DNA from: an uncultured Methylococcaceae bacterium
GTDB lineage: Bacteria; Pseudomonadota; Gammaproteobacteria; Methylococcales; Methylomonadaceae
NCBI GenBank assembly: GCA_903928685.1
Contig: CAIYRS010000050.1
Location: 26,073-90,072, forward strand
Direction of reading: 5' to 3'
Length of the DNA stretch: 64,000 bases
Shown: positions 9,750 to 17,538 of the stretch, piece after piece
How positions within the stretch are numbered: the first letter of the stretch is position 1
How the letters are laid out: every line of letters starts with the position of its first letter
Made by a program: the position numbers and the translations under genes
Notes under the pieces: model-generated
Told to the model about the DNA's origin: nothing
What the model saw: the letters and a program-made list of their open reading frames with translations, nothing else
Databases searched by the model: none

Positions 9750-10046
9750 CGCTGACGGCACATGGAACTTCGAACTGAAGTCGGGAGAAGTTAGTGCCGT
9801 TAGTCCCGCGTAGCGCTTATCGCAACCGGCGTTTTTTCGAGCATGCTTTTGGAGAAGAATAAAATGCAACCGGGCGATGTTGAGGGCGTAGAGTCAGTGG
9901 CACAATGTCCCGCCCCCCTTGTTGGATCGGGACATTGTGCCAGAACGCCTCGGGCTTGCGAAGCAATCTAACCGTCGCGTAGTTTTTGCAGATTTTCGGG
10001 CAGGACGCCCGGAAAATCTTTACGCAAAAATAGCGACTCGCTTAGC
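9750..10046 (+). repeat. ~300-bp structured interspersed repeat, copy 2
   Basis: Same orientation and order as copy 1, with the same end points (CGCTGACGG to CGCTTAGC). Its central hairpin is enlarged to a perfect 14-base stem: GGCACAATGTCCCG pairs with CGGGACATTGTGCC. It ends only 25 bases before the NifA site of nifV. A frame through it runs into nifV and would give a false N-terminal extension. Confidence 0.85.
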
Positions 10047-10070
10047 CGTATTCATCGCCAACCCTCATTT

Positions 10071-10086
10071 TGTCAGCTTCCTGACA
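10071..10086 (+). promoter_or_regulatory. NifA upstream activator site for nifV
   Basis: TGTCAGCTTCCTGACA matches the NifA consensus TGT-N10-ACA exactly and lies 85 bases upstream of the sigma-54 -24 element, a usual distance. Confidence 0.75.
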
Positions 10087-10170
10087 ATCACCAACCTTAC
10101 CACTGCTATTGTCTGCTTTGGTTTCAAGCAAAACCCGCTACAAGCCTCTATTTTTCTAGCTTTGTCCATT

Positions 10171-10186
10171 TGGCAAGCGTTTTGCA
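10171..10186 (+). promoter_or_regulatory. Sigma-54 (-24/-12) promoter of nifV
   Basis: TGGCAAGCGTTTTGCA fits TGGCAC-N5-TTGCA with one mismatch outside the essential GG and GC. Transcription would start near 10197, about 28 bases before the nifV ATG. Confidence 0.75.
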
Positions 10187-10224
10187 TTATCACTAGCAAA
10201 CCTTGTTTTACTATCGCAAAGCCC

Positions 10225-11340
10225 ATGAACCCCCCAAACCGCCAGATCATCATCGACGACACTACCTTACGCGACGGCGAGCAATCGGCGGGTGTGGTGT
10301 TTTCGTTGGAAGAAAAGTTGGCGATAGCAACACAGCTTTCGGCTTTGGGCGTACCGGAATTGGAAATTGGCATTCCGGCGATGGGTGTGGTGGAGCGGGA
10401 AGAGATTCAAGCGATTGCTAGCTTAGGTTTGCCCAGCCAATTACTGGTTTGGTCACGAATGCGCCATGACGATTTACAGGCGTGTGTCGGCTTGGATGTG
10501 CAAAAGGTTGATTTATCCATTTCCGCTTCCGACCAGCACATCCAACACAAACTCAAACAAAGCCGCGCTTGGGTGCTGCAAACCATCAACACGCTAGTCA
10601 GCAAAGCTACCGATTTGGGTTTTGAAGTCTGCGTGGGCATGGAAGACGCTTCCCGCGCCGATGCAGATTTTCTGGTGCAAATGGCGGAAGCCGCGCAATG
10701 GGCAGGGGCAACACGGATTCGCTTTGCCGACACGGTAGGCATTATGGAACCCTTCGGTGTCTTCGCCGCCATCAAACAGTTACGCGCCGCCACCGATTTG
10801 GACATTGAAATGCACGCCCATGATGATTTGGGTTTAGCAACGGCGAACACCTTGGCGGCAGCGTTGGCAGGTGCGACGCACGTTAATACAACAGTGAACG
10901 GTTTGGGTGAACGGGCAGGCAATGCGGCGTTGGAAGAGGTTGTGGTCGGTTTGCAGCAATTGTACGGTTTTGACACCGGGGTATTGCTAGGCGATTTTCC
11001 GGCCTTATCCGCTTTGGTGGCGAATGCGTCGGGTGATGCGATTGGTTCGCGTAAAAGCTTAGTCGGTGCCAACGTGTTTAGCCACGAGGCAGGCATCCAT
11101 GTCGATGGCTTGTTGAAAGACCCGAATAATTACCAAGGCGTTGATCCAGCGATAGTAGGCCGTCATCACCAATTGGTATTGGGCAAGCATTCCGGTACGC
11201 AGGGTGTAATCCATGCCTACCAGCAATTAGGCATACACGTTAATCGGCAACAGGCACAAGGTTTGTTGGCAAAAGTTTGGCGATTTGTTTGCGAACATAA
11301 ACATACGCCGGATGCGTTGAGTCTTAAGGGTTTTTTGTAA
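10225..11340 (+). CDS. nifV: Homocitrate synthase NifV
   Basis: Condenses acetyl-CoA with 2-oxoglutarate to homocitrate, the organic ligand of FeMo-cofactor. 371 residues, the usual NifV length. The DRE-TIM metallolyase fold begins IIIDDTTLRDGEQSAGVVF; metal-binding HAHDDLG and the NGLGERAGNA segment follow, then the communication domain (HEAGIHVDGLLKDP, GRHHQLVLGKHSG). The ATG at 10225 was chosen because the frame further upstream runs through the repeat and the sigma-54 promoter. It heads the + strand maturation cluster; the ribosome site is weak. Confidence 0.96.
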   Translation: MNPPNRQIIIDDTTLRDGEQSAGVVFSLEEKLAIATQLSALGVPELEIGIPAMGVVEREEIQAIASLGLPSQLLVWSRMRHDDLQACVGLDVQKVDLSISASDQHIQHKLKQSRAWVLQTINTLVSKATDLGFEVCVGMEDASRADADFLVQMAEAAQWAGATRIRFADTVGIMEPFGVFAAIKQLRAATDLDIEMHAHDDLGLATANTLAAALAGATHVNTTVNGLGERAGNAALEEVVVGLQQLYGFDTGVLLGDFPALSALVANASGDAIGSRKSLVGANVFSHEAGIHVDGLLKDPNNYQGVDPAIVGRHHQLVLGKHSGTQGVIHAYQQLGIHVNRQQAQGLLAKVWRFVCEHKHTPDALSLKGFL

Positions 11341-11370
11341 CGCAATCAAACGACAGGGATTGGCGTGGTT

Positions 11371-11466
11371 GTAGGATATACCCAAAGGGCATAAAGGCTG
11401 AACGAAGGGAAGCCCATTATTTATCACACACGTATTGATGGGCTTCCTTACGTCAGCCCATCCTAC
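11371..11466. repeat. REP-like element, copy 1 of the nif cluster family
   Basis: Two-armed imperfect palindrome: GTAGGAT at the left edge, an inner AAGCCCAT...GATGGGCTT stem and ATCCTAC at the right edge. One side carries the tag ACCCAAAGGGCATAAAGGCT. The same layout recurs at 13145, 13393, 15319, 15423, 16806, 17539 (half) and 18589. Confidence 0.85.
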
Positions 11467-11547
11467 GAATATTCGATGATTTTACTGATTCACAAAAGCC
11501 AGTTTGGAAACGAGCAAACATTTCATCAAACAAAAAAGGTGATCGCC

Positions 11548-11706
11548 ATGAACGAAGATTTAGAAATGCTGGTTGACTGTAAAACCATCGAATCCGAAAA
11601 CCAAGAAGCCAAAGCCTTGCCCGTCGACGATGACCGCTACCCTGGCTCATTCTTTCGCATTCCGCGCCCGCCGATTGCCGGACAAACAGGCTGGAGTTTG
11701 CGCTAG
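11548..11706 (+). CDS. 52-aa acidic protein between nifV and cysE
   Basis: The ATG at 11548 gives [17 protein letters not shown], an acidic N-half, then a basic Pro-rich tail ending [13 protein letters not shown]. Upstream AAAAAAGGTGATCGCC supplies a purine-rich ribosome site. Its stop codon shares one base with the GTG start of cysE, so the pair is probably translationally coupled. No family recognised; the position inside the nif operon suggests a nitrogenase-related accessory role, which is inference only. Confidence 0.65.
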   Translation: MNEDLEMLVDCKTIESENQEAKALPVDDDRYPGSFFRIPRPPIAGQTGWSLR

Positions 11707-12485
11707 TGCTTAGGGTGATGCCTGCCGCTACAGCGGATAAGCCGCTGAGTTTTTTCGCGCAATGGGCAGAAGATGTTAACTGCGTGTTTGCGCGAGATCC
11801 GGCGGCGCGGAGTGTGGCGGAGATTTTGCTGACTTACTCCGGTGTCCACGCGGTGTTATTCCATCGTATTAGCCATCGTTTATGGTTGGCAGATTGGAAA
11901 TTGACGGCGCGGATATTGGCAGCTTTTTCCAAATGGATGACCAGCGTGGAAATCCATCCCGGCGCGACTATTGGACGGCGTTTGTTTATCGACCATGCGC
12001 TCGGCGTGGTGATCGGCGAAACGGCGGTGATTGGTGATGATGTCACTTTGTATCACGGTGTCACGCTAGGCGGCACAACGTGGAATAAGGAAAAACGCCA
12101 CCCGACTTTAGGCAATAACGTGCTGATTGGTTCGGGCGCGAAAATCCTCGGTGCGATTACTTTAGGCAATAACGTCCGTGTCGGTGCCAATTCGGTGGTG
12201 GTTAAGGATGTGCCGCATTGCTGCACCGTGGTCGGTATTCCAGGCCGGGTTATCCAAAGTAAAGGCACGAAGATACAAAACAAGCACGGCATTGATTTAG
12301 ATCATCATTTGGTTCCTGATCCGGTCGGCAAAGCCATTGCTTGTTTAATGGAACGTATCGACGAGTTGGAGGCCAAGCAAGCCGAATGGCAGAAAGCCAA
12401 TAGCCACGACGATTGCGATACTTGTGAGGCGGAAAGTATCTGCGTTTCGCATCAAGAACCTGTCAAATTAACAGTAGTGCAATAA
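11706..12485 (+). CDS. cysE: Serine O-acetyltransferase (NifP-type)
   Basis: Makes O-acetylserine for cysteine synthesis; the copy within nif clusters (nifP, cysE1) boosts cysteine for iron-sulfur assembly. 259 residues. The N-terminal helices carry [19 protein letters not shown], then left-handed beta-helix hexapeptides ([41 protein letters not shown]) with the catalytic His, and VVGIPGRVI. The C-terminus extends into a helical tail containing [10 protein letters not shown], three Cys not usual in CysE. The start is GTG at 11706 overlapping the upstream stop; an ATG at 11718 is the alternative. The order nifV-cysE-nifW-nifZ-nifM follows Azotobacter. Confidence 0.95.
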   Translation: MLRVMPAATADKPLSFFAQWAEDVNCVFARDPAARSVAEILLTYSGVHAVLFHRISHRLWLADWKLTARILAAFSKWMTSVEIHPGATIGRRLFIDHALGVVIGETAVIGDDVTLYHGVTLGGTTWNKEKRHPTLGNNVLIGSGAKILGAITLGNNVRVGANSVVVKDVPHCCTVVGIPGRVIQSKGTKIQNKHGIDLDHHLVPDPVGKAIACLMERIDELEAKQAEWQKANSHDDCDTCEAESICVSHQEPVKLTVVQ

Positions 12486-12495
12486 GGATTCGCTA

Positions 12496-12600
12496 GTTCC
12501 CAAGCGCCTGCTTGGGAACTCAAATCTAAGAAGCTCTAGCTTCGAGAATACAAGAAGCTAGAGCTTCTGGAACTGCATTCCCAAGCGGGAGCTTGGGAAT
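12496..12600. repeat. Intergenic palindromic repeat, GTTCCCAAGC type
   Basis: Three stems in a row: GTTCCCAAGC/GCTTGGGAAC, AGAAGCTCTAGCTTC with its inverse GAAGCTAGAGCTTC, and ATTCCCAAGC/GCTTGGGAAT. A related element sits at 22292-22345. It separates cysE from the TPR-like gene. Confidence 0.8.
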
Positions 12601-12626
12601 GGGCAAACACATAAAACGGAGTCATC

Positions 12627-13130
12627 GTGGATTTGTTAGATTTTGAAGCACAAGGTTTGTATTTTGAAGAAGCCGATGTCGCTGGCGTGAAGGAATTGAT
12701 CGCCGACGCTGCGGAAAAATACGCCAGTGGCGCTGCTGAATTGCCTTTATTGCAAGCGTTTTTTAAAGCCCCGAATTCTTTAAACGTTTTGGTGGCGTTA
12801 AATCGGTTTTATTACTACCAACACCGTTTGGAAGACGCGTTGGCAGCCACCCAAAAAGCATTGGCGGTGATTAGGCCCTTGGTGGATTTTCCTGACGATT
12901 GGCGGCAATTGCAGCTAAGCCATCTGCAAGCCGCACCAACTAGCTTATTGACGCAAGTGCGTTTGTATTTATTTACCTTAAAAGCCATTGGTTTTTTGAA
13001 TATGCGTTTGGAAAGATTGGACGAAAGCCAAGCCATCTTTGAAAAACTGGTGGCCTTGGATAGCAAGGACAGGATAGGCGCACAAGCGTTGTTGGATTTG
13101 TTGTTGCAATGCCGGAAGGAAGCGGCTTGA
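12627..13130 (+). CDS. TPR-like helical protein in the nif cluster
   Basis: 167 residues, soluble and almost wholly helical. The segments NRFYYYQHRLEDALAATQKAL and GFLNMRLERLDESQAIFEKL have the spacing of tetratricopeptide helices, suggesting a protein-protein adaptor. The GTG start at 12627 was chosen for its ribosome site (CGGAG, six bases upstream). It lies between cysE and nifW, where Azotobacter has no counterpart that I recall. Role in nitrogenase assembly is inferred from position only. Confidence 0.8.
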   Translation: MDLLDFEAQGLYFEEADVAGVKELIADAAEKYASGAAELPLLQAFFKAPNSLNVLVALNRFYYYQHRLEDALAATQKALAVIRPLVDFPDDWRQLQLSHLQAAPTSLLTQVRLYLFTLKAIGFLNMRLERLDESQAIFEKLVALDSKDRIGAQALLDLLLQCRKEAA

Positions 13131-13144
13131 GCAAACCAACAAAA

Positions 13145-13240
13145 TGTAGGATGTACCCAAAGGGCATAAAGGCTGACGATAGGAAGCCCATCAATAATTC
13201 TTGGTAAACGATGGGCTTCCCTTCGTTCAGCCCATCCTAC
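13145..13240. repeat. REP-like element, nif cluster family, copy 2
   Basis: GTAGGATGTACCCAAAGGGC at the left, an inner GGAAGCCCATC...GATGGGCTTCC stem, and CAGCCCATCCTAC at the right. Lies directly upstream of the 36-aa membrane protein. Confidence 0.85.
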
Positions 13241-13279
13241 GAGAATACGGTGATTCGATTTTAAAACCGGAGTTTTACC

Positions 13280-13390
13280 ATGTTAAAAACCAAACCCAAT
13301 TCCCTTATTGCCATTATCAGCGGTGCATTGTTCCTGCTTTTAGCGATTTATTTATTCGCGCAAGACACGTCATTAATCGGGCCGTTGTAA
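13280..13390 (+). CDS. 36-aa single-pass membrane protein
   Basis: The ATG at 13280 has a GGAG ribosome site seven bases upstream. The product has a basic start (MLKTKPNS) followed by one hydrophobic segment (LIAIISGALFLLLAIYLFA) and a short tail QDTSLIGPL. It is bracketed tightly by two REP-like elements, which would be unusual inside a non-coding spacer. No family recognised. The position between the TPR-like gene and nifW suggests a nif-linked small membrane protein. Confidence 0.65.
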   Translation: MLKTKPNSLIAIISGALFLLLAIYLFAQDTSLIGPL

Positions 13391-13392
13391 AT

Positions 13393-13488
13393 GTAGGATG
13401 GGCTGACGTAAGGAAGCCCATCATTGGAGTTCGAAAACAAGATGGACTTCCCTTCATTTAGCCTTTATGCCCTTTGGGTACATCCTAC
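13393..13488. repeat. REP-like element, nif cluster family, copy 3
   Basis: Opposite orientation to copy 2: it begins GTAGGATGGGCTGACG and ends with the AGCCTTTATGCCCTTTGGGT tag and ATCCTAC. Copies 2 and 3 flank the 36-aa gene. Confidence 0.85.
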
Positions 13489-13513
13489 AATCCAAAAACC
13501 AGCGGAGAACACC

Positions 13514-13825
13514 ATGAGTTTTTTAGAAGAAATGGAAGAGTTGGAATCCGCAGAAGACTTTTTGCAGTATTTCCAATTGGATTACGATCAAACCGTCGTT
13601 CACGTGAACCGCTTGCACATCCTGCAACGGTTTCATAATTACTTGCAACAAGGTGCGGACAGTATGCCGGAAGACGAAGCGGCATTACGGGCGATTTACA
13701 AACGTTTGTTGCTGCAAGCTTATCAAGACTTTGTCGAGTCTGACGCGCAAACCGAAAAAGTCTTTAAAGTTTTCCACATGGGCGAACAAAATTCGTTCGT
13801 CGCGTTGACTGACATTAAAACATGA
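13514..13825 (+). CDS. nifW: Nitrogenase-stabilising protein NifW
   Basis: Binds and protects the MoFe protein, especially homocitrate-poor forms, and acts with NifZ. 103 residues, typical. The start M-S-F-L-E-E-M-E-E-L-E and ESAEDFLQYFQLDYD are family hallmarks, followed by VNRLHILQRFHNYL. The ATG at 13514 was chosen over an upstream in-frame one that would lie inside the REP-like element. It overlaps nifZ by four bases (ATGA), indicating coupling. Confidence 0.95.
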   Translation: MSFLEEMEELESAEDFLQYFQLDYDQTVVHVNRLHILQRFHNYLQQGADSMPEDEAALRAIYKRLLLQAYQDFVESDAQTEKVFKVFHMGEQNSFVALTDIKT

Positions 13826-14301
13826 AGCCCGATCGCTTTGATGAAGGCCGTTTTGATTATGGCGAAGCGGTACGCGTGACCCGCAACGTCCGCAACGACG
13901 GCACTTATCCTGGCATAGACACCGGCGTGCTGTTGGTGCGGCGCGGTAGCGTCGGGCATGTCATCAATGTCGGCACGTTTTTGCAAGACCAAGTAATTTT
14001 CACCGTGCATTTTTTGACCCAAGACATCATGGTCGGCTGCCGTTTGGAAGAATTGATTAGTGCCGATGACCCGTGGAATCCCAGCCGTTTTGAATTCCGC
14101 GACAAGGTCGTTCCTACCATCGACTTGGGTGTACAGGGCAATGTACTGGTCAGCAAAGGTACGGAAGGCGAGGTTTACAAGGTAATCCGTGATGATGAAA
14201 ACATCAAATACCACGTCGCTTTTTATGACCGTACCCTGCTGGTGCCAGAAACCGTGCTGGCTCCCGCACATCCAGAGAGTTTTAATGAGCCGGAGCTGTA
14301 A
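13822..14301 (+). CDS. nifZ: Nitrogenase P-cluster maturation protein NifZ
   Basis: Needed for formation of the second P-cluster of the MoFe protein. 159 residues. The SH3-like NifZ fold shows twice: FDYGEAVRVTRNVRNDGTYPG with GSVGHVINVGTFLQDQVIFTV, and a second half with GVQGNVLVSKGTEGEVYKVI. Translationally coupled to nifW through ATGA. A long inverted repeat follows before nifM. Confidence 0.95.
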   Translation: MKPDRFDEGRFDYGEAVRVTRNVRNDGTYPGIDTGVLLVRRGSVGHVINVGTFLQDQVIFTVHFLTQDIMVGCRLEELISADDPWNPSRFEFRDKVVPTIDLGVQGNVLVSKGTEGEVYKVIRDDENIKYHVAFYDRTLLVPETVLAPAHPESFNEPEL

Positions 14302-14309
14302 CGATACGT

Positions 14310-14413
14310 CGTCATTCCGGCAGGGATTGCCGGAATCCAGAAGCCAGGGATGGCAAACACAACAGATTTACATCCATGTAATCTGGATGTCGGCAATCCC
14401 TGCCGACATGACG
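14310..14413. repeat. Inverted repeat between nifZ and nifM
   Basis: GTCATTCCGGCAGGGATTGC at the left and GGCAATCCCTGCCGACATGAC at the right form a long, slightly imperfect stem around about 55 bases. The type differs from the REP-like family of neighbouring spacers. Confidence 0.75.
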
Positions 14414-14457
14414 GTTCTATTTGTTAATCATGCAGAAAAATGATGGACACTTAATTT

Positions 14458-15312
14458 ATGAGCCAATCACAAACCGAAGCCTACAATTTATTACGCGCCG
14501 CTTTGGCATTGTTCAAAAAATCCCCCGCGCAATTGGCGGCAGAGGAATATCAGCAAGTGGTCGTGCAAGCCAGCAATGAGCTGAAATTAGAAAACCGCGT
14601 GTTGAATTCGCCCGAAGCGGCAACCGTGGTGATTACCGAACAAGAAGTGCAAGCGGCGTTTTTAGAAATCCGCAACCGCTACGAAAGTGAAGATGATTTT
14701 TTTGCCGACTTGGCACAAAACCAATTGGACGAAGACAGTTTACGCGCCGCGCTGCATCGCCAGTGCAAAGTCAACACCGTGCTGGATGTGGTCGGTAGCC
14801 GTACGCCAAAAATCAGTGAAGTCGAAGTGGGGATTTATTACCACCTGCACCCTGAACAATTTCAAAAACCGGAAATCCGCGAAGCGGCGCATATTTTTGT
14901 CAGCATCAATCCTGATTATCCGGAAAACACTCGCGAAAATGCCCTGCAACGCATTCAAGAGCTAAGCGTCAGGTTACAAAAAAAGCCGTATAAATTTGCC
15001 GATTTAGCCATGCGCCATTCCGAATGCCCAACATCTTTGCAAGGCGGATTATTGGGCAAAGTGCCACAAGGTAAGCTCTATCCTGAGATTGATGCAGTGC
15101 TGTTTTCACTAAAAGAAGGCGAAATCAGCGGCGTGGTGGAATCGGAAATTGGTTTTCATTTGGTGCTGTGCAAGCGGATTGATAAGCCAGAAACGATGTC
15201 ACTTGCCAAAGCCACGCCGAAGATACGCCAGATGATGAACGACCGCACCAAACGTACCTGCCAACGCGCTTGGCTGGCGAGTTTGGGTAAGGAAACCGTT
15301 GAGCGGCATTGA
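14458..15312 (+). CDS. nifM: Peptidyl-prolyl isomerase NifM
   Basis: Parvulin-type isomerase required to mature the iron protein NifH. 284 residues. An N-terminal SurA-like helical region (residues 1-130) is followed by a PpiC rotamase domain from about 135 to 245: REAAHIFVSINPDYPENTR, FADLAMRHSECPTSLQGGLL, GEISGVVESEIGFHLVLC. The ribosome site is weak. It follows nifZ and precedes clpX, as in Azotobacter vinelandii. Confidence 0.95.
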   Translation: MSQSQTEAYNLLRAALALFKKSPAQLAAEEYQQVVVQASNELKLENRVLNSPEAATVVITEQEVQAAFLEIRNRYESEDDFFADLAQNQLDEDSLRAALHRQCKVNTVLDVVGSRTPKISEVEVGIYYHLHPEQFQKPEIREAAHIFVSINPDYPENTRENALQRIQELSVRLQKKPYKFADLAMRHSECPTSLQGGLLGKVPQGKLYPEIDAVLFSLKEGEISGVVESEIGFHLVLCKRIDKPETMSLAKATPKIRQMMNDRTKRTCQRAWLASLGKETVERH

Positions 15313-15318
15313 TATTTA

Positions 15319-15412
15319 TAGGATGTGCCGACGTAAGGAGGCGCATCGATTGAGTGACTCGAATGATGCGCTTCGTGACCTTTTATGCCCTGTGGGTACA
15401 GCACATCCTATA
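15319..15412. repeat. REP-like element, nif cluster family, copy 4 (variant)
   Basis: Sequence variant with AGGATGTGCCGACG at the left, GGCGCATC...GATGCGC inner arms and GCACATCCTA at the right; it keeps the TTTTATGCCCTGTGGGTA tag. The changes keep the arms paired. Confidence 0.8.
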
Positions 15413-15422
15413 TATCTGAATT

Positions 15423-15499
15423 GTAGGATGGGCTGACGTAAGGAAGCCCATCGTTTGTTGAAATTATTGATGGGCTTCCCTTCGTTCAGCCCATCCTAC
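15423..15499. repeat. REP-like element, nif cluster family, copy 5
   Basis: Compact copy without the ACCCAAAGGG tag: GTAGGATGGGCTGACG, AGGAAGCCCATC...GATGGGCTTCC, CAGCCCATCCTAC. Follows copy 4 after ten bases. Confidence 0.85.
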
Positions 15500-15528
15500 G
15501 GCAACGCCATACACAGAGGAAAGCCATC

Positions 15529-16803
15529 ATGACCATCAAAGAACTTAAACATTGCTCGTTCTGCGGCATTGAACAATCGGCTTCCATACCGTTGATTGCC
15601 GGCGCGGAAGGCTATATCTGCGGAGCTTGTGTGGCTTTGGCGCACCAAGTGGTCAGCAATTGGAGTCGCAAAAAAGAACTCTCGAAAATGCAGGGCACGT
15701 TACCCATCCCTGCCAAAATCAAAGAACACTTAGACCAATATGTCATCGGTCAACAACTCGCCAAAGAAATCTTGGCGGTGGCGGTTTACAACCATTACAA
15801 ACGCCTGAAACACGAAGGCGGCGATGCGGGTTTAGGGCAGTTTGATAAAGATGTCGAAATCGGCAAATCCAATTTATTGCTGATTGGGCCATCGGGAACT
15901 GGCAAAACTTTGCTTGCTAGCACGTTGGCAAAAATCGTCGGCGTACCCTTTGTAGTCGCTGATGCCACCACGCTGACACAAGCAGGTTATGTCGGCGACG
16001 ACGTCGAAAATATCCTCGTGCGTTTGTTAGATGTCGCTGAAGGCAACATGGCAAATGCCGAATGGGGCATAGTCTATCTGGACGAAATCGACAAAATCGC
16101 CCGCAGCCCAGAACAACCGACTGGAACGCGTGATGTCTCCGGCGAAGGTGTGCAGCAAGCTTTGTTGCGTTTGGTAGAAGGTTCACATGTCAAACTGCCC
16201 AGCAAAGGCCGCCACAGTAAAGACGGCGTGGATTTGATGATGGACACCCGCAATATTTTATTCATCGCAGGCGGATCCTTCCCTGGCTTAGAAAAACATG
16301 TCGAAAAACGCTTAGTACCGACCAACTCGGCGATCGGTTTCCATGCCGAAATGAACAAAACCACCGAAAAACCCAGCTTAGAAGCTATGCTCAACGCCAC
16401 CCAACCCAGCGATTTACGCAAATTTGGTTTAATCCCTGAGTTTATCGGTCGCTTCCCCGTGTTAGCCCCGCTGGAACCGCTGGATGTCGATGCCTTAATC
16501 CGCGTCCTCACCGAGCCGAAAAACGCCTTGGTCAAACAATACCAACAATTGTTTGCTTTTGAAGGCGTGGAATTGGCGTTCGATCACGACGCGCTGGTAG
16601 CGATTGCCGAAAAAGCCATCGAACGGGAAACTGGCGCAAGAGGTTTACGCAGCATTATGGAACAGATTTTACGCAAAACCATGTTTGATGTGCCCTCACG
16701 CGATGATGTCGAGCGTTGTATTGTTGATGCCGAGGTGGTGAATGGCGTGGGTGAAATCAAGCTGGAACTGAAAGACGAACCGCGTCGGGAACAGGCGGGG
16801 TAA
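15529..16803 (+). CDS. clpX: ClpX-type AAA+ unfoldase, nif-cluster paralogue
   Basis: Hexameric unfoldase that feeds proteins to ClpP. 424 residues. The N-terminal zinc domain has CSFCG and CGACV; Walker A is GPSGTGKT, Walker B is [11 protein letters not shown], and the pore-1 loop AGYVG is intact. The IGF motif that docks on ClpP is present (AIGFHAE). The RKH loop of canonical ClpX appears altered (SKGRHSKDG). Azotobacter carries a second clpX at this position after nifM, thought to control levels of nitrogenase assembly proteins. No clpP lies beside it. Confidence 0.93.
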   Translation: MTIKELKHCSFCGIEQSASIPLIAGAEGYICGACVALAHQVVSNWSRKKELSKMQGTLPIPAKIKEHLDQYVIGQQLAKEILAVAVYNHYKRLKHEGGDAGLGQFDKDVEIGKSNLLLIGPSGTGKTLLASTLAKIVGVPFVVADATTLTQAGYVGDDVENILVRLLDVAEGNMANAEWGIVYLDEIDKIARSPEQPTGTRDVSGEGVQQALLRLVEGSHVKLPSKGRHSKDGVDLMMDTRNILFIAGGSFPGLEKHVEKRLVPTNSAIGFHAEMNKTTEKPSLEAMLNATQPSDLRKFGLIPEFIGRFPVLAPLEPLDVDALIRVLTEPKNALVKQYQQLFAFEGVELAFDHDALVAIAEKAIERETGARGLRSIMEQILRKTMFDVPSRDDVERCIVDAEVVNGVGEIKLELKDEPRREQAG

Positions 16804-16805
16804 TC

Positions 16806-16899
16806 GTAGGATGGGCTGAGGTAACGAAGCCCATCATTTGTTGAGCATTGTTGATGGGCTTCCCTTCGTAAGCCTTTATGCCCTTTGGGTACACCCTAC
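16806..16899. repeat. REP-like element, nif cluster family, copy 6
   Basis: GTAGGATGGGCTGAGG, GAAGCCCATC...GATGGGCTTCC, then the AGCCTTTATGCCCTTTGGGT tag and ACACCCTAC. Fills almost the whole spacer between clpX and the glutaredoxin-BolA gene. Confidence 0.85.
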
Positions 16900-16913
16900 A
16901 TCATAGGAAAACC

Positions 16914-17531
16914 ATGAAAACCACCGAAGAAAAAATCCGCGAACAACTGGCAGGCAATCCCATCATCCTGTACATGAAAGGCGTACCGGATAAACCCGAA
17001 TGCGGTTTTTCCGCCAAAACCGTCGGCATCCTAAAACAAACGGGGATTCCATACACCTATGTGAATGTCTTGGCTGCCCCGTTCATCCGCGAAAAACTAC
17101 CGAGCATTTCGCACTGGCCGACTTATCCGCAATTGTTCGTCAACGGTGAATTGGTTGGCGGCTGCGATATTGTCGATGCCATGAATAACGATGGTAGCTT
17201 GTTGCCTTTGTTGCAAACTGCCGAGAGTAAACCGGAAGCAGCGGCTGGCGAACATTTAAGCGTCGCCGAAGTAACCGCATTGGTCAAACAAGACCTTGCC
17301 GATGCTGAAGTGATTGTTGATGGCGCGGGGTGTGATTTGACCTTAACCGTCATCAGCGCCAGCTTTGCCGATTTGCCGTTAGTGAAAAAGCAGCAAGCGG
17401 TGTTGGCAACGCTAAAAGCGCCCTTGGCTTCCGGCAAACTCCACGCCGTCAGTGTGTTAGCGTATACGCCGGATGAATGGCAAGCGAAACAATCGGCTAG
17501 TACAAGTGGTTTATTACAAATTCAACTTTAA
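16914..17531 (+). CDS. Monothiol glutaredoxin-BolA fusion protein
   Basis: 205 residues with two domains. Residues 1-105 are a CGFS monothiol glutaredoxin (Cys30 in PECGFSAKTVG, then WPTYPQLFVNGELVGGCDI), a carrier of [2Fe-2S] clusters. Residues 115-195 match the IbaG/BolA fold (LPLVKKQQAVLATL, LHAVSVLAYTPDEW), with a Cys (GAGCDL) where a cluster ligand could lie. Grx and BolA normally form a heterodimer from separate genes; here they are covalently joined. Azotobacter has a stand-alone Grx5-like gene in its nif cluster. Delivery of clusters to nitrogenase is inferred. Confidence 0.9.
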   Translation: MKTTEEKIREQLAGNPIILYMKGVPDKPECGFSAKTVGILKQTGIPYTYVNVLAAPFIREKLPSISHWPTYPQLFVNGELVGGCDIVDAMNNDGSLLPLLQTAESKPEAAAGEHLSVAEVTALVKQDLADAEVIVDGAGCDLTLTVISASFADLPLVKKQQAVLATLKAPLASGKLHAVSVLAYTPDEWQAKQSASTSGLLQIQL

Positions 17532-17538
17532 GACATTG

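Noticed and set aside
10407..11096. A 229-codon frame antisense to nifV
   Set aside because: Low-complexity Ser/Ala/Lys composition and full overlap with a well-supported gene; a shadow frame.
9919..11340. A longer nifV reading frame from 9919
   Set aside because: The first 102 codons run through the ~300-bp repeat, a NifA site and a sigma-54 promoter, and do not match NifV. The ATG at 10225 fits better.
16074..16535. A 153-codon frame antisense to clpX
   Set aside because: Lies wholly opposite conserved ATPase motifs, has no ribosome site and no protein-like pattern.
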